Of a DNA stretch of 31,463 nt, positions 8,440 through 18,275 are shown in pieces. How positions within the stretch are numbered: the stretch's first letter is position 1; each line of letters starts with the position of its first letter. The notes below the pieces were generated by a model. The model made no database searches, was not told the origin of the DNA, and was given only the letters and a program-made list of their open reading frames with translations. A program made the translations under genes and the position numbers. Origin of the DNA: Bacillota bacterium (lineage in GTDB: Bacteria; Bacillota_E; RBS10-35; JAJYVN01); the NCBI GenBank assembly GCA_021846605.1, contig JAJZWQ010000012.1:1-31463 (forward strand), in the 5' to 3' direction.

Positions 8440-9057
8440 CTATGCCTTTTCCGCCTCGGCAACGATGTCGACGGTGCGGCCGCGCCGGAGCAGGCGCCCG
8501 GCCGCAAAGAGGCCCACCGCCCGGGGCAGCAGCCGCCACTCCTCCTCCTGGATGCGCGCGTGGAGCGTGTCCGGCGTGTCGCCGGGCAGCACCGGCACCG
8601 CGGCCTGCAGCACGATCGGTCCGCTGTCGGTGCCGCGATCCACCAGGTGCACCGTGCAGCCGGCGATGCGCACCCCGTAGGCCAGGGCCTGCGCCGGGCC
8701 GTCCATGCCGGGGAAGGCCGGGAGCAGGGAGGGGTGCACGTTCAGGCAGCGGCCCTCCCACACGTCCAGAAAGCCGGCGCCCAGAAGCCGCATGAACCCG
8801 GCCAGCACCACCAGCTCGGCGCCGGCCGCGGTGCAGGCCGCCGCCAGCGCGGCATCGAAGTCGTCGCGCGCCGGAAAGTCCCGGGGCCGCAGCACCCGGG
8901 CGGGCACCCCCGCCCGGCGGGCGCGTTCCAGGGCGCCCGCCCGGGGACGGTCGGCCACCACCAGCACGATGTGGGCACCCAGCGTCCCGGCCGCCTCCGC
9001 GTCCAGCAGCGCCTGCAGATTGCTCCCCGCTCCGGAGACCAGGACCGCCACGTTCAC
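8440..9057 (-). CDS. purN: Phosphoribosylglycinamide formyltransferase (GAR transformylase)
   Basis: Transfers a formyl group from 10-formyl-THF to GAR, step 3 of the pathway. 205 residues, the usual length. The N-terminus VNVAVLVSGAGSNLQAL carries the glycine loop. Active-site motif NVHPSLLPAFPG contains the catalytic Asn and His, and DRGTDSGPI carries the catalytic Asp. The common DEGVDTGPI is changed to DRGTDSGPI, which keeps the key Asp. Starts at GTG 9057, overlapping the purM stop as GTGA, so the two are translationally coupled. An upstream in-frame start at 9120 would lie inside purM and adds an unconserved leader. Confidence 0.96.
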   Translation of the reverse strand: MNVAVLVSGAGSNLQALLDAEAAGTLGAHIVLVVADRPRAGALERARRAGVPARVLRPRDFPARDDFDAALAAACTAAGAELVVLAGFMRLLGAGFLDVWEGRCLNVHPSLLPAFPGMDGPAQALAYGVRIAGCTVHLVDRGTDSGPIVLQAAVPVLPGDTPDTLHARIQEEEWRLLPRAVGLFAAGRLLRRGRTVDIVAEAEKA

Positions 9058-10037
9058 CGCAATTCCACCTGCCCCGTGCCGGGGACCAACTCGCCGATGG
9101 CGCGGGCGTCGGGCAGGCACGCCAGGGTCGCGGGCAGCGACGCCGGGGGCACCACCAGACAGAACCCGATGCCCAGGTTGAAGACCCGGCGCATCTCCTC
9201 CTCAGGGATGCCGCCCAACCCCTGCAGCCAGCCGAAGACCTCCGGTCGGTCCCACAGACGGCACTCCAGACGCGCGTCCACATCTTTGGGCAGCGCCCGG
9301 TCCAGGTTCCCCGGCAGGCCGCCCCCGGTGATGTGCGCCATCCCCCGCACCGGGATCCCGGCCGCCAACACGCGGCGGACGTCGCCGCTATACAGGCGCG
9401 AGGGCGCCAGCAGCCGGTCGGCATGGTCCCGGGGGTCGGTCCCCGTCTCGCGCAGCACCCGCCGGACCAGTGAGAAGCCGTTGGTGTGCAGCCCGGCGCT
9501 GGGCAGACCCACCACCACGTCCCCGACGCGCCCGCGGGGCTGGACCAGGCCCGCGCGGTCCACCACCCCGACCATGGTGCCGGCCAGGTCGTAGGCCCCC
9601 TCGCGGTAGAGATCGGGCAACTGCGCGGTCTCGCCGCCCAGCAGCGCGCACCCCGCGTCCCGGCAGGCCGCCGCCACGCCCTCCACCAGGCCCAGGACCT
9701 GGCCAGGGTCCAGGGAGGCCACCGCCAGGTAGTCCAGGAAGAAGAGCGGGGCGGCCCCACCGGTGGCCACATCGTTGGCGCAGTGCACCACCACGTCGCG
9801 CCCCACCTCACCGTACCGCCCGCACTCGGCGGCCAGCAGCACCTTGGTCCCCACCGAGTCGGTGCTGGCCACCAGCACCGGCTGCCCGACCCCCGACGGG
9901 ACCGCGCACGCGCCGGAGAACAGCCCGACCCCGCCGATCACCTCCGGGCGGCTGGCCGAACCGGCCAGTTGCGCGATGCGCCGGACCAGGGCGGCGTGGC
10001 CGTCCAGGTCCACGCCGGAGCGGCGATACTCGCTCAA
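9054..10037 (-). CDS. purM: Phosphoribosylformylglycinamidine cyclo-ligase (AIR synthetase)
   Basis: Closes the imidazole ring, FGAM + ATP to AIR (step 5). 327 residues, slightly shorter than the usual 340-350. Family motifs in order: DSVGTKVLLA, HCANDVATGGAAPLFFLDY, LLGGETAQLPDLY, GLPSAGLHTNGFSLVR and AHITGGGLPGNLDR. The start is a TTG at 10037 that overlaps the purF stop as TTGA, and the family N-terminus (S-E-Y-R-x-S-G-V-D) begins there, so the rare start is well supported. Coupled at its 3' end to purN by GTGA. Confidence 0.97.
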   Translation of the reverse strand: MSEYRRSGVDLDGHAALVRRIAQLAGSASRPEVIGGVGLFSGACAVPSGVGQPVLVASTDSVGTKVLLAAECGRYGEVGRDVVVHCANDVATGGAAPLFFLDYLAVASLDPGQVLGLVEGVAAACRDAGCALLGGETAQLPDLYREGAYDLAGTMVGVVDRAGLVQPRGRVGDVVVGLPSAGLHTNGFSLVRRVLRETGTDPRDHADRLLAPSRLYSGDVRRVLAAGIPVRGMAHITGGGLPGNLDRALPKDVDARLECRLWDRPEVFGWLQGLGGIPEEEMRRVFNLGIGFCLVVPPASLPATLACLPDARAIGELVPGTGQVELR

Positions 10038-11452
10038 CGCGGCACCCCTTTCCCCACCGGGAGGACCTCCAGGGCGTCCCGGGGCGCCACCGGATACCGG
10101 CCGGTGAAGCAGGCGTTGCAGAAGCCCCCCTGGCCCGCGGCCGCCTCGGCCGCCTCCAGGTCCAGGAACGCCAGACTATCGGCCCCGACGATCCGCGCCA
10201 TGTCCTCCGGCGTGCGCCCCGGGGCCAGCAGGTCCTCGGCGCTGGGGATGTCGATGCCGTAGTAGCACGCGTGGGCAAACGGCGGCGAGGCGACGCGCAG
10301 GTGGACCTCGGCGGCCCCGGCGCGGCGGACCAGGCCGATGATGTGGCGCGAGGTCGTTCCGCGGACCACCGAGTCCTCCACCAGCACCACCCGCTTACCG
10401 GCCACCACGGCGGGCACCGCGTTCAGCTTCATGCGCACCGCCGCCTCGCGCAGGCCCTGGGCGGGTTGGATGAAGGTGCGCCCGACGTAGCGGTTCTTGA
10501 TCAACCCGAGCTCGTAGGGCACCTGCGCCTCCTCGGCGTACCCCACCGCGCCGGAGATCCCCGAGTCGGGCACGCCGACCACCACGTCGGCCGGCACGGG
10601 CGCCTGCCGGGCCAGGCGGCGTCCCATCTCCTTGCGGACCAGGTGCACGTTGCGCCCCTGCAGGTCGCTGTCCGGGCGGGCCAGGTAGATGAACTCGAAC
10701 AGGCAGAGGGCGCCGCCGGCCGGCGCCGGGCACCGGACCTGCCGCAGGCCCTCGGGCCCGAACTCCACCACCTCGCCCGGCGCGAGCTGCCGCTCGACCT
10801 CGGCCCCCAGCGCGGCCAGGGCGCAGGTCTCCGACGCCGCCAGCCAGGCCTCTCCCAGGCGTCCCAGCACCAGCGGGCGGATCCCGTGGGGGTCGCGGCA
10901 CAGCCAGATGCGCTCGGGCCCCGCCACGGCCATGGCGTAGGCCCCCTCGATGCGGTCCAGCGCCGCCAGGAGCGCGCTCCGCATGTCCGCGGCGCCCGAG
11001 CGGGCCATCAGGTGCGCCACGATCTCCGTGTCGCTGGTCGTCTGGAAGATGGAACCCGCGGCCTCGCACTCCTGCCGCAGGGCGAGCGCGTTGGTGAGGT
11101 TGCCGTTGTGGGCCAGGGCCACGGTGCCCCCGCCGTAGTGCAGGACCAGCGGCTGGGCGTTGCCCAGCGTGCTGGCGCCCGTCGTGGAATAGCGGACGTG
11201 CCCGACGGCCAGGTGTGGCCCGATCGCGGCCAGGGCCTGCAGGTCCTGCGGCCGCAGGGCCTCCCCCACCAGCCCCTGGCCGCGCCGGGCCTCCAGGCGC
11301 GCGCCGTCGGCCGCGGCGATCCCCGCGGACTCCTGCCCGCGGTGCTGCAGGGCGAACAGCGCCATGTAGGTGAGATCGACCGCCGCCGGGTGGCCCCAGA
11401 CGGCGAACACGCCGCACTTGTGCCGGAGCAGCCCGGACTCTACGCCAGACAT
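10034..11452 (-). CDS. purF: Amidophosphoribosyltransferase, Fe-S type
   Basis: Commits PRPP and glutamine to phosphoribosylamine, step 1. 472 residues. Cys13 begins CGVFAVWGH after a 12-residue leader, as in Bacillus PurF where the leader is removed to expose the nucleophile Cys. The glutaminase half shows [11 protein letters not shown]. The phosphoribosyltransferase half has [13 protein letters not shown]. Cysteines at about 250 (GALCLFEF), 396 (HACYYGID), 445 and 448 (CNAC) match the four ligands of the [4Fe-4S] cluster in the Bacillus enzyme, so this is the oxygen-sensitive, cluster-bearing form. The ATG lies inside the end of purL (13-base overlap). A 7-codon longer start exists but would extend the leader without support. 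Confidence 0.97.
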   Translation of the reverse strand: MSGVESGLLRHKCGVFAVWGHPAAVDLTYMALFALQHRGQESAGIAAADGARLEARRGQGLVGEALRPQDLQALAAIGPHLAVGHVRYSTTGASTLGNAQPLVLHYGGGTVALAHNGNLTNALALRQECEAAGSIFQTTSDTEIVAHLMARSGAADMRSALLAALDRIEGAYAMAVAGPERIWLCRDPHGIRPLVLGRLGEAWLAASETCALAALGAEVERQLAPGEVVEFGPEGLRQVRCPAPAGGALCLFEFIYLARPDSDLQGRNVHLVRKEMGRRLARQAPVPADVVVGVPDSGISGAVGYAEEAQVPYELGLIKNRYVGRTFIQPAQGLREAAVRMKLNAVPAVVAGKRVVLVEDSVVRGTTSRHIIGLVRRAGAAEVHLRVASPPFAHACYYGIDIPSAEDLLAPGRTPEDMARIVGADSLAFLDLEAAEAAAGQGGFCNACFTGRYPVAPRDALEVLPVGKGVPR

Positions 11453-13671
11453 CGCGGCAACACCTCTTCCCACGCGCCCAGCGCCTCGGGACCGACGACC
11501 GCGATCTGGCGCCCGCCGACGGCCAGCCGCAGCGTGCGGCCCTCGTCCGTGGTGGCCCCCAGGCGCCGGCAGGCCAGGCCCCGCGCGGCGCAGCGCTCGG
11601 CCAGCTCGGGTCCGGCCTCGGGCAGCGCCAGCACCAGTACGCGGCCCGGCCCCTCGCCGAACAGGAGGTTATCCAGGCGGGCCGCCTGACCCCGCCCGCG
11701 CGGCGCGGGCAACCCCACCCGCAAGCCGACGTCGGGCGCGCCGGTCAGCAGCATCTCGGCCAGCGCCACCAGCAGGCCCCCCTCGGCGGCGTCGTGCGCC
11801 GCCACCAGGCGGGCCGTGGCGAGCACCTCGCCCAGGGCCCGCTCCACCGGCCACAGGGGCGCCAGGGGGGCGCCCCGGGGGCTCCGCCCGCCGAGCGCCT
11901 GATACTCCGAACCATCCAGGCGCGCGCGCTGCAGGGGACCCAGCCCCCAGAGTTCCAGCCCGGCCCGCGGGGCGCCGCTGCCGCGGGCGTCGGCGGCGCG
12001 CGGCAGCAGGCCCACCATGCCGATGGCCGGCGTCGGCGGGATCTGCCGTCCGCGCGTCTCGTTGTAGAAGCTGACGTTGCCGCCGGTGACCGGGATGCCC
12101 AGGCGGCGGCAGGCCTGCGCCATCCCGTCCACCGTGCGCACGAAGGCGTCCATCACCCGGGGGCGCTCGGGGCTGGCGAAGTTCAGGCAGTTGCTGATGC
12201 CCAGGGGACGCGCGCCCGCGCAGGCCACGTTGCGGGCCGCCTCGGCCACGACCAACTCGGCCCCGACAAACGCGTCCAACCCAGACAGGCGCCCGCCCAT
12301 GTCCAGGCAGAGCGCGATGCCCTGGCCGGTGGGCCGGTGGCGCAGCACGGCGGCGTCCCCCGCCCCGGGCGGCACCACGGTGTTCACCTGCACCTGGTGG
12401 TCGTATTGCCGATACAGCCAGCGCTTGCTGGCCAGCGAGGGCCGGACCAGCATCCGTCCCAGCGCGGCGGCCACCGCGCCGGGACGCAGGTCCCGGTCCG
12501 GGGGCGTCCAGGGCGCCGGGGGCGGCGCGGCGCGGCGCGGCCGGCGGTAGCGCGGCGCGCCCCCGGTCAGGTGGCGGGCGTCGACGTCCGCCAGGGCCTC
12601 CCCGCCCTGGCGCACGCGCAGCCGGCCGCTGGCGGTCACCCGGCCGATGCGGGCCGCCTGCAGGCCCCAGCGCGCGCAGACCGCCTCGACCGCGGCGGTG
12701 TCCTCGGGGGCCACGGTGAGCAGCATGCGTTCCTGCGACTCGGAGAGCATGATCTCGTACGCGCTCATCCCCGGCTCGCGGCAGGGCACGGCGTCCAGAT
12801 CCAGGTCCACACCCGTCCCCGCCCGGCCGGCCGTCTCGGAGACCGCCGAGGTGATCCCGGCCGCCCCCAGGTCGTTCAGGCCACGCAAAAGGCCCGAGGC
12901 CGCCAGTTCCAGGCAGGCCTCCACCAGGAGCTTGCCGACGAAGGGGTCCCCCACCTGCACCGCGGGGCGCATGCTCGCCGCCTCGGCGGCAAACCCCCGC
13001 GAGGCCAGAAGGCTCGCCCCGTGGATGCCGTCCCGGCCGGTGCGGTTGCCGATCAGCAGGATGGCGTTCCCCGGACCCGGGGCCACCCCCCGCAACAGGT
13101 GCTCGGCCCGCAGCGTGCCGGCACACATCACGTTCACCAGCGGGTTGCCGGTGTAGGCGGGGTCGAAGGTCGTCTCGCCGCCCACCGTCGGGACGCCGAC
13201 GCAGTTGCCGTAATGGGCGATACCGGCGGTGACGCCCCCCGCCAGGTAGCGGTTGCGCGCCCCGTCGTCGGGGGGCCCGAAGCGCAGCCCGTCCAGCAGG
13301 GCCACCGGGCGGGCCCCCATGGTGAAGATGTCCCGCAGGATGCCGCCCACGCCGGTGGCCGCCCCCTGGAAGGGCTCGACGGCCGACGGGTGGTTGTGCG
13401 ACTCGATGCGCACCGCCAGGGCCCAGCCGTCGCCCAAATCCAGCACGCCGGCGTTCTCGCCCGGCCCGACCAGCACCTGGGCCCCGGCGGACGGCAGCCG
13501 CCCCAGGTAGGCGCGGGAAGACTTGTAGGAGCAGTGCTCGGACCACATGGCCCCGAACATCCCCAACTCGGTGTCCGAGGGGGGCCTTCCCAGCCGGCGG
13601 CGGATGTCCCGGTACTCCGCCCCCGTCAGCCCGACCGCGGCGGCCCGCTCCGCCTCGTTCCGCGCGCTCAC
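11440..13671 (-). CDS. purL: Phosphoribosylformylglycinamidine synthase subunit II
   Basis: Synthetase subunit of the three-part FGAM synthase (PurL-PurQ-PurS), step 4: FGAR + ATP + ammonia to FGAM. 743 residues, the short PurL form that needs separate PurQ and PurS. Motifs: [12 protein letters not shown] near residue 40, [58 protein letters not shown], and [11 protein letters not shown] with [10 protein letters not shown] in the second half. GTG at 13671 overlaps the purQ stop as GTGA. The same frame is open far upstream through purQ on high GC alone; that part is not purL. The region between the two halves (near 12480-12560 on the map) is Pro/Arg/Ala rich and unconserved. Confidence 0.97.
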   Translation of the reverse strand: MSARNEAERAAAVGLTGAEYRDIRRRLGRPPSDTELGMFGAMWSEHCSYKSSRAYLGRLPSAGAQVLVGPGENAGVLDLGDGWALAVRIESHNHPSAVEPFQGAATGVGGILRDIFTMGARPVALLDGLRFGPPDDGARNRYLAGGVTAGIAHYGNCVGVPTVGGETTFDPAYTGNPLVNVMCAGTLRAEHLLRGVAPGPGNAILLIGNRTGRDGIHGASLLASRGFAAEAASMRPAVQVGDPFVGKLLVEACLELAASGLLRGLNDLGAAGITSAVSETAGRAGTGVDLDLDAVPCREPGMSAYEIMLSESQERMLLTVAPEDTAAVEAVCARWGLQAARIGRVTASGRLRVRQGGEALADVDARHLTGGAPRYRRPRRAAPPPAPWTPPDRDLRPGAVAAALGRMLVRPSLASKRWLYRQYDHQVQVNTVVPPGAGDAAVLRHRPTGQGIALCLDMGGRLSGLDAFVGAELVVAEAARNVACAGARPLGISNCLNFASPERPRVMDAFVRTVDGMAQACRRLGIPVTGGNVSFYNETRGRQIPPTPAIGMVGLLPRAADARGSGAPRAGLELWGLGPLQRARLDGSEYQALGGRSPRGAPLAPLWPVERALGEVLATARLVAAHDAAEGGLLVALAEMLLTGAPDVGLRVGLPAPRGRGQAARLDNLLFGEGPGRVLVLALPEAGPELAERCAARGLACRRLGATTDEGRTLRLAVGGRQIAVVGPEALGAWEEVLPRCLA

Positions 13672-14348
13672 GGGCGTCGCCCCCCCGCCGGCCAGCGCAG
13701 GGCGGAGCGCAGGATGCAGGCCCCGTCCTCGCTGCCCAGGATGGCCTCGGCGGCCCGCTCGGGATGGGGCATCAGGCCGACCACGTTCCCCCCGGGTCCC
13801 ACCACCCCGGCGACGTCGTCGACCGACCCGTTGGGGTTGCCCTCGCAGTACCGGAAGGCCACGCCGTCCCGGCTCGCCAGCGCCGCCAATTCGTCGGGCG
13901 GCAGCCAGTAGTTGCCCTCGCCGTGGGCGATCGGCAGGCGTAGCCGCTGCCCCGGCCGGCAGGCCCCCGTCCAGGCCGTGCCCGCGTTCTCCACGCGCAC
14001 CCCGACCGTCTCGCAGCGGAAGTGCAGGTCGCGGTTGCGCATAAGGGCCCCGGGCAGCAGCCCGGCCTCGCAGAGCACCTGGAAGCCGTTGCAGATCCCC
14101 AGCACCGGGATCCCGCGCCCCGCGGCGACCACCACGGCGCGCATGGCCGGGGAGAAGCGGCACAGGGCCCCGCAGCGCAGGTAGTCCCCGTAGGCAAAGC
14201 CCCCGGGGAGGATGATGGCGTCGGCGCCCCCCAGGTCGGCCTCCTGGTGCCAGACGAGTTGCGCCGGCGCGCCGGTGGCCTGCTCCCAGGCGTGGGCGGC
14301 GTCGCGGTCGCAGTTGCTGCCCGGGAACACGATCACGGCCACGCGCAT
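13668..14348 (-). CDS. purQ: Phosphoribosylformylglycinamidine synthase subunit I (glutaminase)
   Basis: Class I glutamine amidotransferase that supplies ammonia to PurL. 226 residues, normal length. Starts [16 protein letters not shown], followed by [16 protein letters not shown], the nucleophile elbow GICNGFQVL (catalytic Cys near residue 85), IAHGEGNYW, and the C-terminal [11 protein letters not shown] with the catalytic His and Glu. ATG at 14348 chosen by homology, with GGAAGGGGCGGGG upstream. Located 23 bases after purS and overlapping purL by GTGA. Confidence 0.97.
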   Translation of the reverse strand: MRVAVIVFPGSNCDRDAAHAWEQATGAPAQLVWHQEADLGGADAIILPGGFAYGDYLRCGALCRFSPAMRAVVVAAGRGIPVLGICNGFQVLCEAGLLPGALMRNRDLHFRCETVGVRVENAGTAWTGACRPGQRLRLPIAHGEGNYWLPPDELAALASRDGVAFRYCEGNPNGSVDDVAGVVGPGGNVVGLMPHPERAAEAILGSEDGACILRSALRWPAGGRRP

Positions 14349-14371
14349 GCGCTGCCCCGCCCCTTCCGCGT

Positions 14372-14635
14372 TCAGGCCCCTGCCGGCGGACCGATCTCGA
14401 TGCGGTAGGTCTCCATCACCGGGTTGGCCAACAGTTCGGCGCACATGCGCTCGACCTCGGCGCGCGCGCCGGCGGCGTCGTCCGCCATGAGCTCAAGGCG
14501 GACGTGCTTGCCCACGCGCACCGCCCCCACCCCGCCGTGCCCCAGCGCGCGCAGCCCCCCGGCCACCGCCTGGCCCTGCGGATCGAGCGCCCCGGGCTTC
14601 AGGTGGATCTCGACGGCCGCCACGAACACCGGCAT
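14372..14635 (-). CDS. purS: Phosphoribosylformylglycinamidine synthase subunit PurS
   Basis: Small subunit (87 residues) that bridges PurQ and PurL and helps channel ammonia. The family pattern is visible: [35 protein letters not shown] in the middle, and [16 protein letters not shown] at the end. ATG at 14635, preceded by GGGGGAGG seven bases away. It begins two bases after the purB stop. In Bacillus purC sits between purB and purS. Here it is missing and the two genes abut. Confidence 0.95.
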   Translation of the reverse strand: MPVFVAAVEIHLKPGALDPQGQAVAGGLRALGHGGVGAVRVGKHVRLELMADDAAGARAEVERMCAELLANPVMETYRIEIGPPAGA

Positions 14636-14637
14636 GC

Positions 14638-15945
14638 CTAGACCTCCCCCAGACCGAGGCTGGCCAGGATCCCGGGGACGTGGCGCAGTTGCGCCTTGAG
14701 GTCGAAGCAGGCGTCCAGGGCCGCGGGGGCCAGGGCCGCGCGTACGCGGGCGTCCCCCGCCAGCCGCGCGTGGAAGTCCGGCCCGCCCGGATCCCCCCAG
14801 GCGGCCATGGAGTGCTCCTGCACCATCCCGTACGCCTCCTCGCGGGAAAGCCCCGCCGCGGCCAGGGCCAGCAGCACCTGTCCCGACGCCCACAGCCCGC
14901 GCGTGCGCGCCAGGTTGGCCGCCATGGCCTCCGGATAGACGTGCAGGCCCTCCAGGATGCCGGTGGCCAGGTGGAGCATGTAGTCCAGGGCGATGGCGGC
15001 GTCGGGGAGGATGACGCGCTCGGCCGAGGAGTGGGAGATGTCGCGCTCGTGCCAGAGGACCTGGTCCTGCAGGGCGGTCACCGCGTAGCCGCGGACCAAG
15101 CGGGCCAGCCCGGCCAGGCGCTCGCACTTCTCGGGATTGCGCTTGTGGGGCATGGAGCTGGAGCCCTTCTGCCCGGCGCGAAAGGGTTCCTCGACCTCCC
15201 GCACCTCCGTGCGCTGCATGCCGCGGATCTCGGTCCCCACGAACTCCAGGGTGCCGGCCACCACGGCCAGCGTGGCCAGCCAACTGGCGTGCCGGTCGCG
15301 CGGGACGATCTGGGTGCTGCCGTCGCAGGGCTCCAGCCCCAGGTGGGCGCACACATAGGCCTCGATCCGTGGGTCGCAGCCCGCGTACGTGCCCACCGGC
15401 CCCGAGAGCTTGCCGGTGGCGACCTCCCGCCGCGCCGTCTCCAGACGGCGACGGTCGCGGGCCAGTTCGGCGTGCCAGCGCGCCAGCTTGAGCCCGAAGG
15501 TGATGGGCTCGGCGTGCACCCCGTGGGTGCGGCCGATCATGGGCAGGTCGGCGTACCGCCGGGCCTGGACGGCCAGCACCGCCAGCACCCGGTCCACCCC
15601 GGCGATCAGCCGGTCGGTGGCGCGCGTCAATTGCACGCCCAGCGCGGTGTCCACCACGTCGTTGGAGGTCAGGCCGAAGTGCAGCCAGCGGCCGGCGGGG
15701 CCCACCCCCTCGGCCACCCCCTGCACAAAGGACGCCAGGTCGTGGCCCGTGCGAGCCTCGATCTCGGCGATGCGCGCGGCGTCCAGCCGCGCCAGCCGGC
15801 GCAGGTCCTCGGCGTCGGCGCGCGGCACGCGGCCGATCTCGGCCCAGCCCTCGACCGCCAGCAATTCGACCTCCAGCCAGAGGCGGAGGCGTTCCGCCTC
15901 GGACCAGAGGGCCCCCATCTCGGGGCGGGTGTAGCGGGGGATCAC
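14638..15945 (-). CDS. purB: Adenylosuccinate lyase
   Basis: Cleaves fumarate from SAICAR (step 8) and from adenylosuccinate on the AMP branch. 435 residues, normal for the Bacillus-type enzyme. Motifs: HFGLTSNDVVDTALG near residue 85, MIGRTHGVHAEPITFG with the catalytic His, and the superfamily signature GSSSMPHKRNPEKCE near residue 262, whose serine loop closes over the active site. GTG at 15945 was chosen because VIPRYTRPEMGALWSE is the conserved N-terminus and GGAGGG sits eight bases upstream. The longer open frame runs into an IS-like hairpin (15986-16007) and is not coding. Confidence 0.97.
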   Translation of the reverse strand: MIPRYTRPEMGALWSEAERLRLWLEVELLAVEGWAEIGRVPRADAEDLRRLARLDAARIAEIEARTGHDLASFVQGVAEGVGPAGRWLHFGLTSNDVVDTALGVQLTRATDRLIAGVDRVLAVLAVQARRYADLPMIGRTHGVHAEPITFGLKLARWHAELARDRRRLETARREVATGKLSGPVGTYAGCDPRIEAYVCAHLGLEPCDGSTQIVPRDRHASWLATLAVVAGTLEFVGTEIRGMQRTEVREVEEPFRAGQKGSSSMPHKRNPEKCERLAGLARLVRGYAVTALQDQVLWHERDISHSSAERVILPDAAIALDYMLHLATGILEGLHVYPEAMAANLARTRGLWASGQVLLALAAAGLSREEAYGMVQEHSMAAWGDPGGPDFHARLAGDARVRAALAPAALDACFDLKAQLRHVPGILASLGLGEV

Positions 15946-15958
15946 GCGATGCCCTCCT

Positions 15959-16048
15959 TCACGCCTGCCCGATCCTTGACGTCCTCCCCACGGCCAACGC
16001 CGGGGGGATTCTTGATGATCGCGCACCGGAGCTTCCTGGTCACGCCTG
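15959..16048 (-). mobile_element. Solo IS200/IS605-type end hairpin flanked by 9-base direct repeats
   Basis: On the minus strand, 16007-15986 reads CCCCCCGGC-GTTG-GCCGTGGGG followed by AGGACGTCAAGGA, nearly identical (20 of 22) to the hairpin at 6945-6966 on the other strand. The upstream CGCGATCATCAAGAAT is typical of the same element ends. The unit is flanked by TCACGCCTG at 15959-15967 and 16040-16048, and one copy contains the purE stop codon. Without the unit, purB would follow purE after about 13 bases. It looks like a minimal insertion that left both genes intact. Whether the repeats are a target duplication is inference. Confidence 0.6.
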
Positions 16049-16543
16049 TCCCTCCCGCGCGCGCTCGAGTTGGGCGTCGCTGGCCAGCACCCGTTCGGTC
16101 TGCCGCTGGCGGAACTCGGCCAGCCGGCCCGCCAGTTCCGGATCGGCCAGGGCCAGGATCGACACCGCCAGAAGGCCGGCGTTGCGCGCCCCGTCGATGC
16201 CCACCGTCGCCACCGGCACGCCGGGCGGCATCTGCACGGTCGAGAGCAGGCTGTCCAGTCCGCCCAGCGCCGGACTGCGCACCGGCACGCCGATCACCGG
16301 GCGCGCGGTCTGCGCGGCCACCGCGCCGGCCAGGTGCGCCGCGCCGCCGGCCGCGGCGATGAAGACCTGCGTCCCGTCGGCCTCGGCCTGCCGAACGAAG
16401 GCGGCGGTGGCCTCGGGCGTGCGGTGCGCCGAGAGCACCCGCCAGGCGGGCGCCACCCCGAATTCCTGCAGCACGGCCACCGCGGGCGCCACCACCTCGC
16501 GATCGCTCAGGGAACCCATCAACACCGCGACACGGGCCGACAC
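16040..16543 (-). CDS. purE: N5-carboxyaminoimidazole ribonucleotide mutase
   Basis: Converts N5-CAIR to CAIR (step 6b). 167 residues, normal for class I PurE. Visible motifs: VAVLMGSLSDREV near the start (usually GSxSDW; the Trp is Arg here), RVLSAHRTPEAT, AAAGGAAHLAGAVAA, GVPVRSPALGGLDSLLS and QMPPGVPVATVGI. GTG at 16543 was selected by homology behind a G-run; an earlier in-frame start at 16615 adds an unconserved leader. The usual partner purK, which makes N5-CAIR, is not in the window. The stop lies in one copy of a direct repeat that borders an IS-like hairpin. Confidence 0.95.
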   Translation of the reverse strand: MSARVAVLMGSLSDREVVAPAVAVLQEFGVAPAWRVLSAHRTPEATAAFVRQAEADGTQVFIAAAGGAAHLAGAVAAQTARPVIGVPVRSPALGGLDSLLSTVQMPPGVPVATVGIDGARNAGLLAVSILALADPELAGRLAEFRQRQTERVLASDAQLERAREGQA

Positions 16544-16576
16544 ACGCCATCCCCCCCGTCGCAGGATACACCTGTT

Positions 16577-16612
16577 CCGGACGACCTCGGCCGCAGGGCG
16601 ACCATCGTCCGG
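16577..16612. repeat. Inverted repeat in the guaA-purE spacer
   Basis: CCGGACGA (16577-16584) and TCGTCCGG (16605-16612) are perfect 8-base arms with a 20-base loop. It sits in the 111-base space between guaA and purE and could fold in the transcript. No T-run follows on the minus strand, so it may be an operator, an RNA processing element or chance in GC-rich DNA. Confidence 0.4.
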
Positions 16613-16654
16613 CACGGTGCGGACGTCATACCGCCATCCGGCGGGATCGTTCGA

Positions 16655-18235
16655 CTACTCCCATTCGATCGTGGCCGGCGGCTTGCTGGTGATGTCATAC
16701 ACGACGCGCGTCACGCCCGGCACCTCGTTGACCAGCCGCTGGCTGATGCGCGCCAGCACGGTGTGCGGCAGGCGGGCCCAATCGGCGGTCATGGCGTCCT
16801 GGCTGGCGACGGCGCGCACCGCGACCAGTTCCCCGTAGGCGCGCCGGTCCCCCATCACCCCGACCGTACGCGCCCCGGGCAGGACGGCGAAGGCCTGCCA
16901 GATCTCGCGCCCCAGGCCATGGGGGGCAAGCTCCTCGCGCACGACGGCGTCGGCGTGCCGCAGCAGTTCCAATCGCTCGGGCGTGACCTCCCCCAGGATG
17001 CGGATCGCCAGCCCGGGACCGGGGAACGGCTGCCGCCATACCAGGTGGGAGGGCAGGCCCAACTCCTCCCCCAGCGCCCGCACCTCGTCCTTGAACAGGG
17101 CGCGCAGGGGTTCGATCAGCCGCAGCCGCATCCGTGCGGGCAGCCCGCCGACGTTGTGGTGCGTCTTGATCGTGGCGGCGCCGCCGGCCGCTCCGCTCTC
17201 CACCACGTCCGGGTAGATCGTCCCCTGGACCAGGAAGTCCACCGGACCGAGGCGTCCGGCCTCCTCCTCAAAGACGGCGATGAACTCCTGGCCGATGCGC
17301 CGCCGCTTCTGCTCGGGCTCGGTGACGCCGGCCAGCGCCCCCAGAAAGCGCGTCCGGGCGTCAACCGCCACCAGGGGCAGCTCGGGGAAGGCGGCGCGGA
17401 AGGCCCGCGTGACCTCCTCCACCTCGCCCAACCGCTGCAAGCCGTGATCGACGAAGATGGCCGTGAGCCGCGGCCCCAGCGCCCGATACACCAGGGCGGT
17501 CGCCACGGCGCTGTCCACCCCGCCGGACAGCGCGGAGATGGCGCGGCCCGCGCCGGCCTGGGCCCGGATGGCGGCGACGGCCTGCTCGGCGTAGCCGGCC
17601 ATGGTCCAGGTGCCGCGCAGGCCGCACACCCCGAACAGGAAGTTGCGGAGCACCTGCTGTCCCAGGGGCGTGTGGACCACCTCGGGATGGAACTGCACCC
17701 CGTAGATGCGGCGGGCGCGGTCCTCCATGACCGCCACCGGGGTGCTGGACGTGCGCCCGGCCACCGCGCAGCCCGGCGGCGCGGCCAGCACCAGGTCCCC
17801 GTGGCTCATCCAGACGGGCGTGGTGCCCGGGAATCCCGTCAGCAGGCCCCCGGCGTCCAGCACCTCGAGCTCGGCCCCCCCATACTCGGGCTGGGGCGCG
17901 CGCTCCACGCGCCCCCCCAGGACGTGGGCCAGCAACTGGTGGCCGTAACAGATGCCCAGCAACGGCAGGCCGCACGCGGGCAGGTCGGGATGCACGCGGG
18001 CGGCACCCGGGTCGTAGACGCTGGCCGGGCCGCCGCTGAGGATGACGCCCGCAAAGCCCCCCGAGCGCAGGGCCTCGGGATCGGTGTCCGCCGGAAGCAG
18101 CTCGCAATAGACGCTGCACTCGCGCACGCGGCGGGCGATCAACTGCCCGTACTGCGCGCCGAAGTCCAGGACGGCCACGCGTTCGGCCGGCGGCTGCAGC
18201 GCGTCGGACCCGGACCCCGCACCCTCGCTTGCCAT
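16655..18235 (-). CDS. guaA: GMP synthase (glutamine-hydrolysing)
   Basis: Aminates XMP to GMP using glutamine and ATP. 526 residues in three parts. The class I glutaminase domain has [25 protein letters not shown] (catalytic Cys near residue 96) and QFHPEVVHT. The ATP-pyrophosphatase domain has [11 protein letters not shown]. The C-terminal dimerisation part has [35 protein letters not shown] and the terminal [10 protein letters not shown], which is the conserved family end. ATG at 18235 follows GGAGGG; ATG at 18247, four codons upstream, is equally possible. It lies 40 bases after hpt and 111 bases before purE, so salvage and de novo genes may share a transcript. Confidence 0.97.
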   Translation of the reverse strand: MASEGAGSGSDALQPPAERVAVLDFGAQYGQLIARRVRECSVYCELLPADTDPEALRSGGFAGVILSGGPASVYDPGAARVHPDLPACGLPLLGICYGHQLLAHVLGGRVERAPQPEYGGAELEVLDAGGLLTGFPGTTPVWMSHGDLVLAAPPGCAVAGRTSSTPVAVMEDRARRIYGVQFHPEVVHTPLGQQVLRNFLFGVCGLRGTWTMAGYAEQAVAAIRAQAGAGRAISALSGGVDSAVATALVYRALGPRLTAIFVDHGLQRLGEVEEVTRAFRAAFPELPLVAVDARTRFLGALAGVTEPEQKRRRIGQEFIAVFEEEAGRLGPVDFLVQGTIYPDVVESGAAGGAATIKTHHNVGGLPARMRLRLIEPLRALFKDEVRALGEELGLPSHLVWRQPFPGPGLAIRILGEVTPERLELLRHADAVVREELAPHGLGREIWQAFAVLPGARTVGVMGDRRAYGELVAVRAVASQDAMTADWARLPHTVLARISQRLVNEVPGVTRVVYDITSKPPATIEWE

Positions 18236-18275
18236 CGCGCCCTCCATGTCTCCGGCGGCGCCGCCGCCGGGCGGT

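Noticed and set aside
11794..13911. 700-codon plus-strand open frame opposite purL and purQ
   Set aside because: Biased composition and no motifs, while both minus-strand genes are complete with all catalytic residues.
16544..16615. Longer purE start at 16615
   Set aside because: The added 24 residues are unconserved and cross an inverted repeat. The family N-terminus fits GTG 16543.
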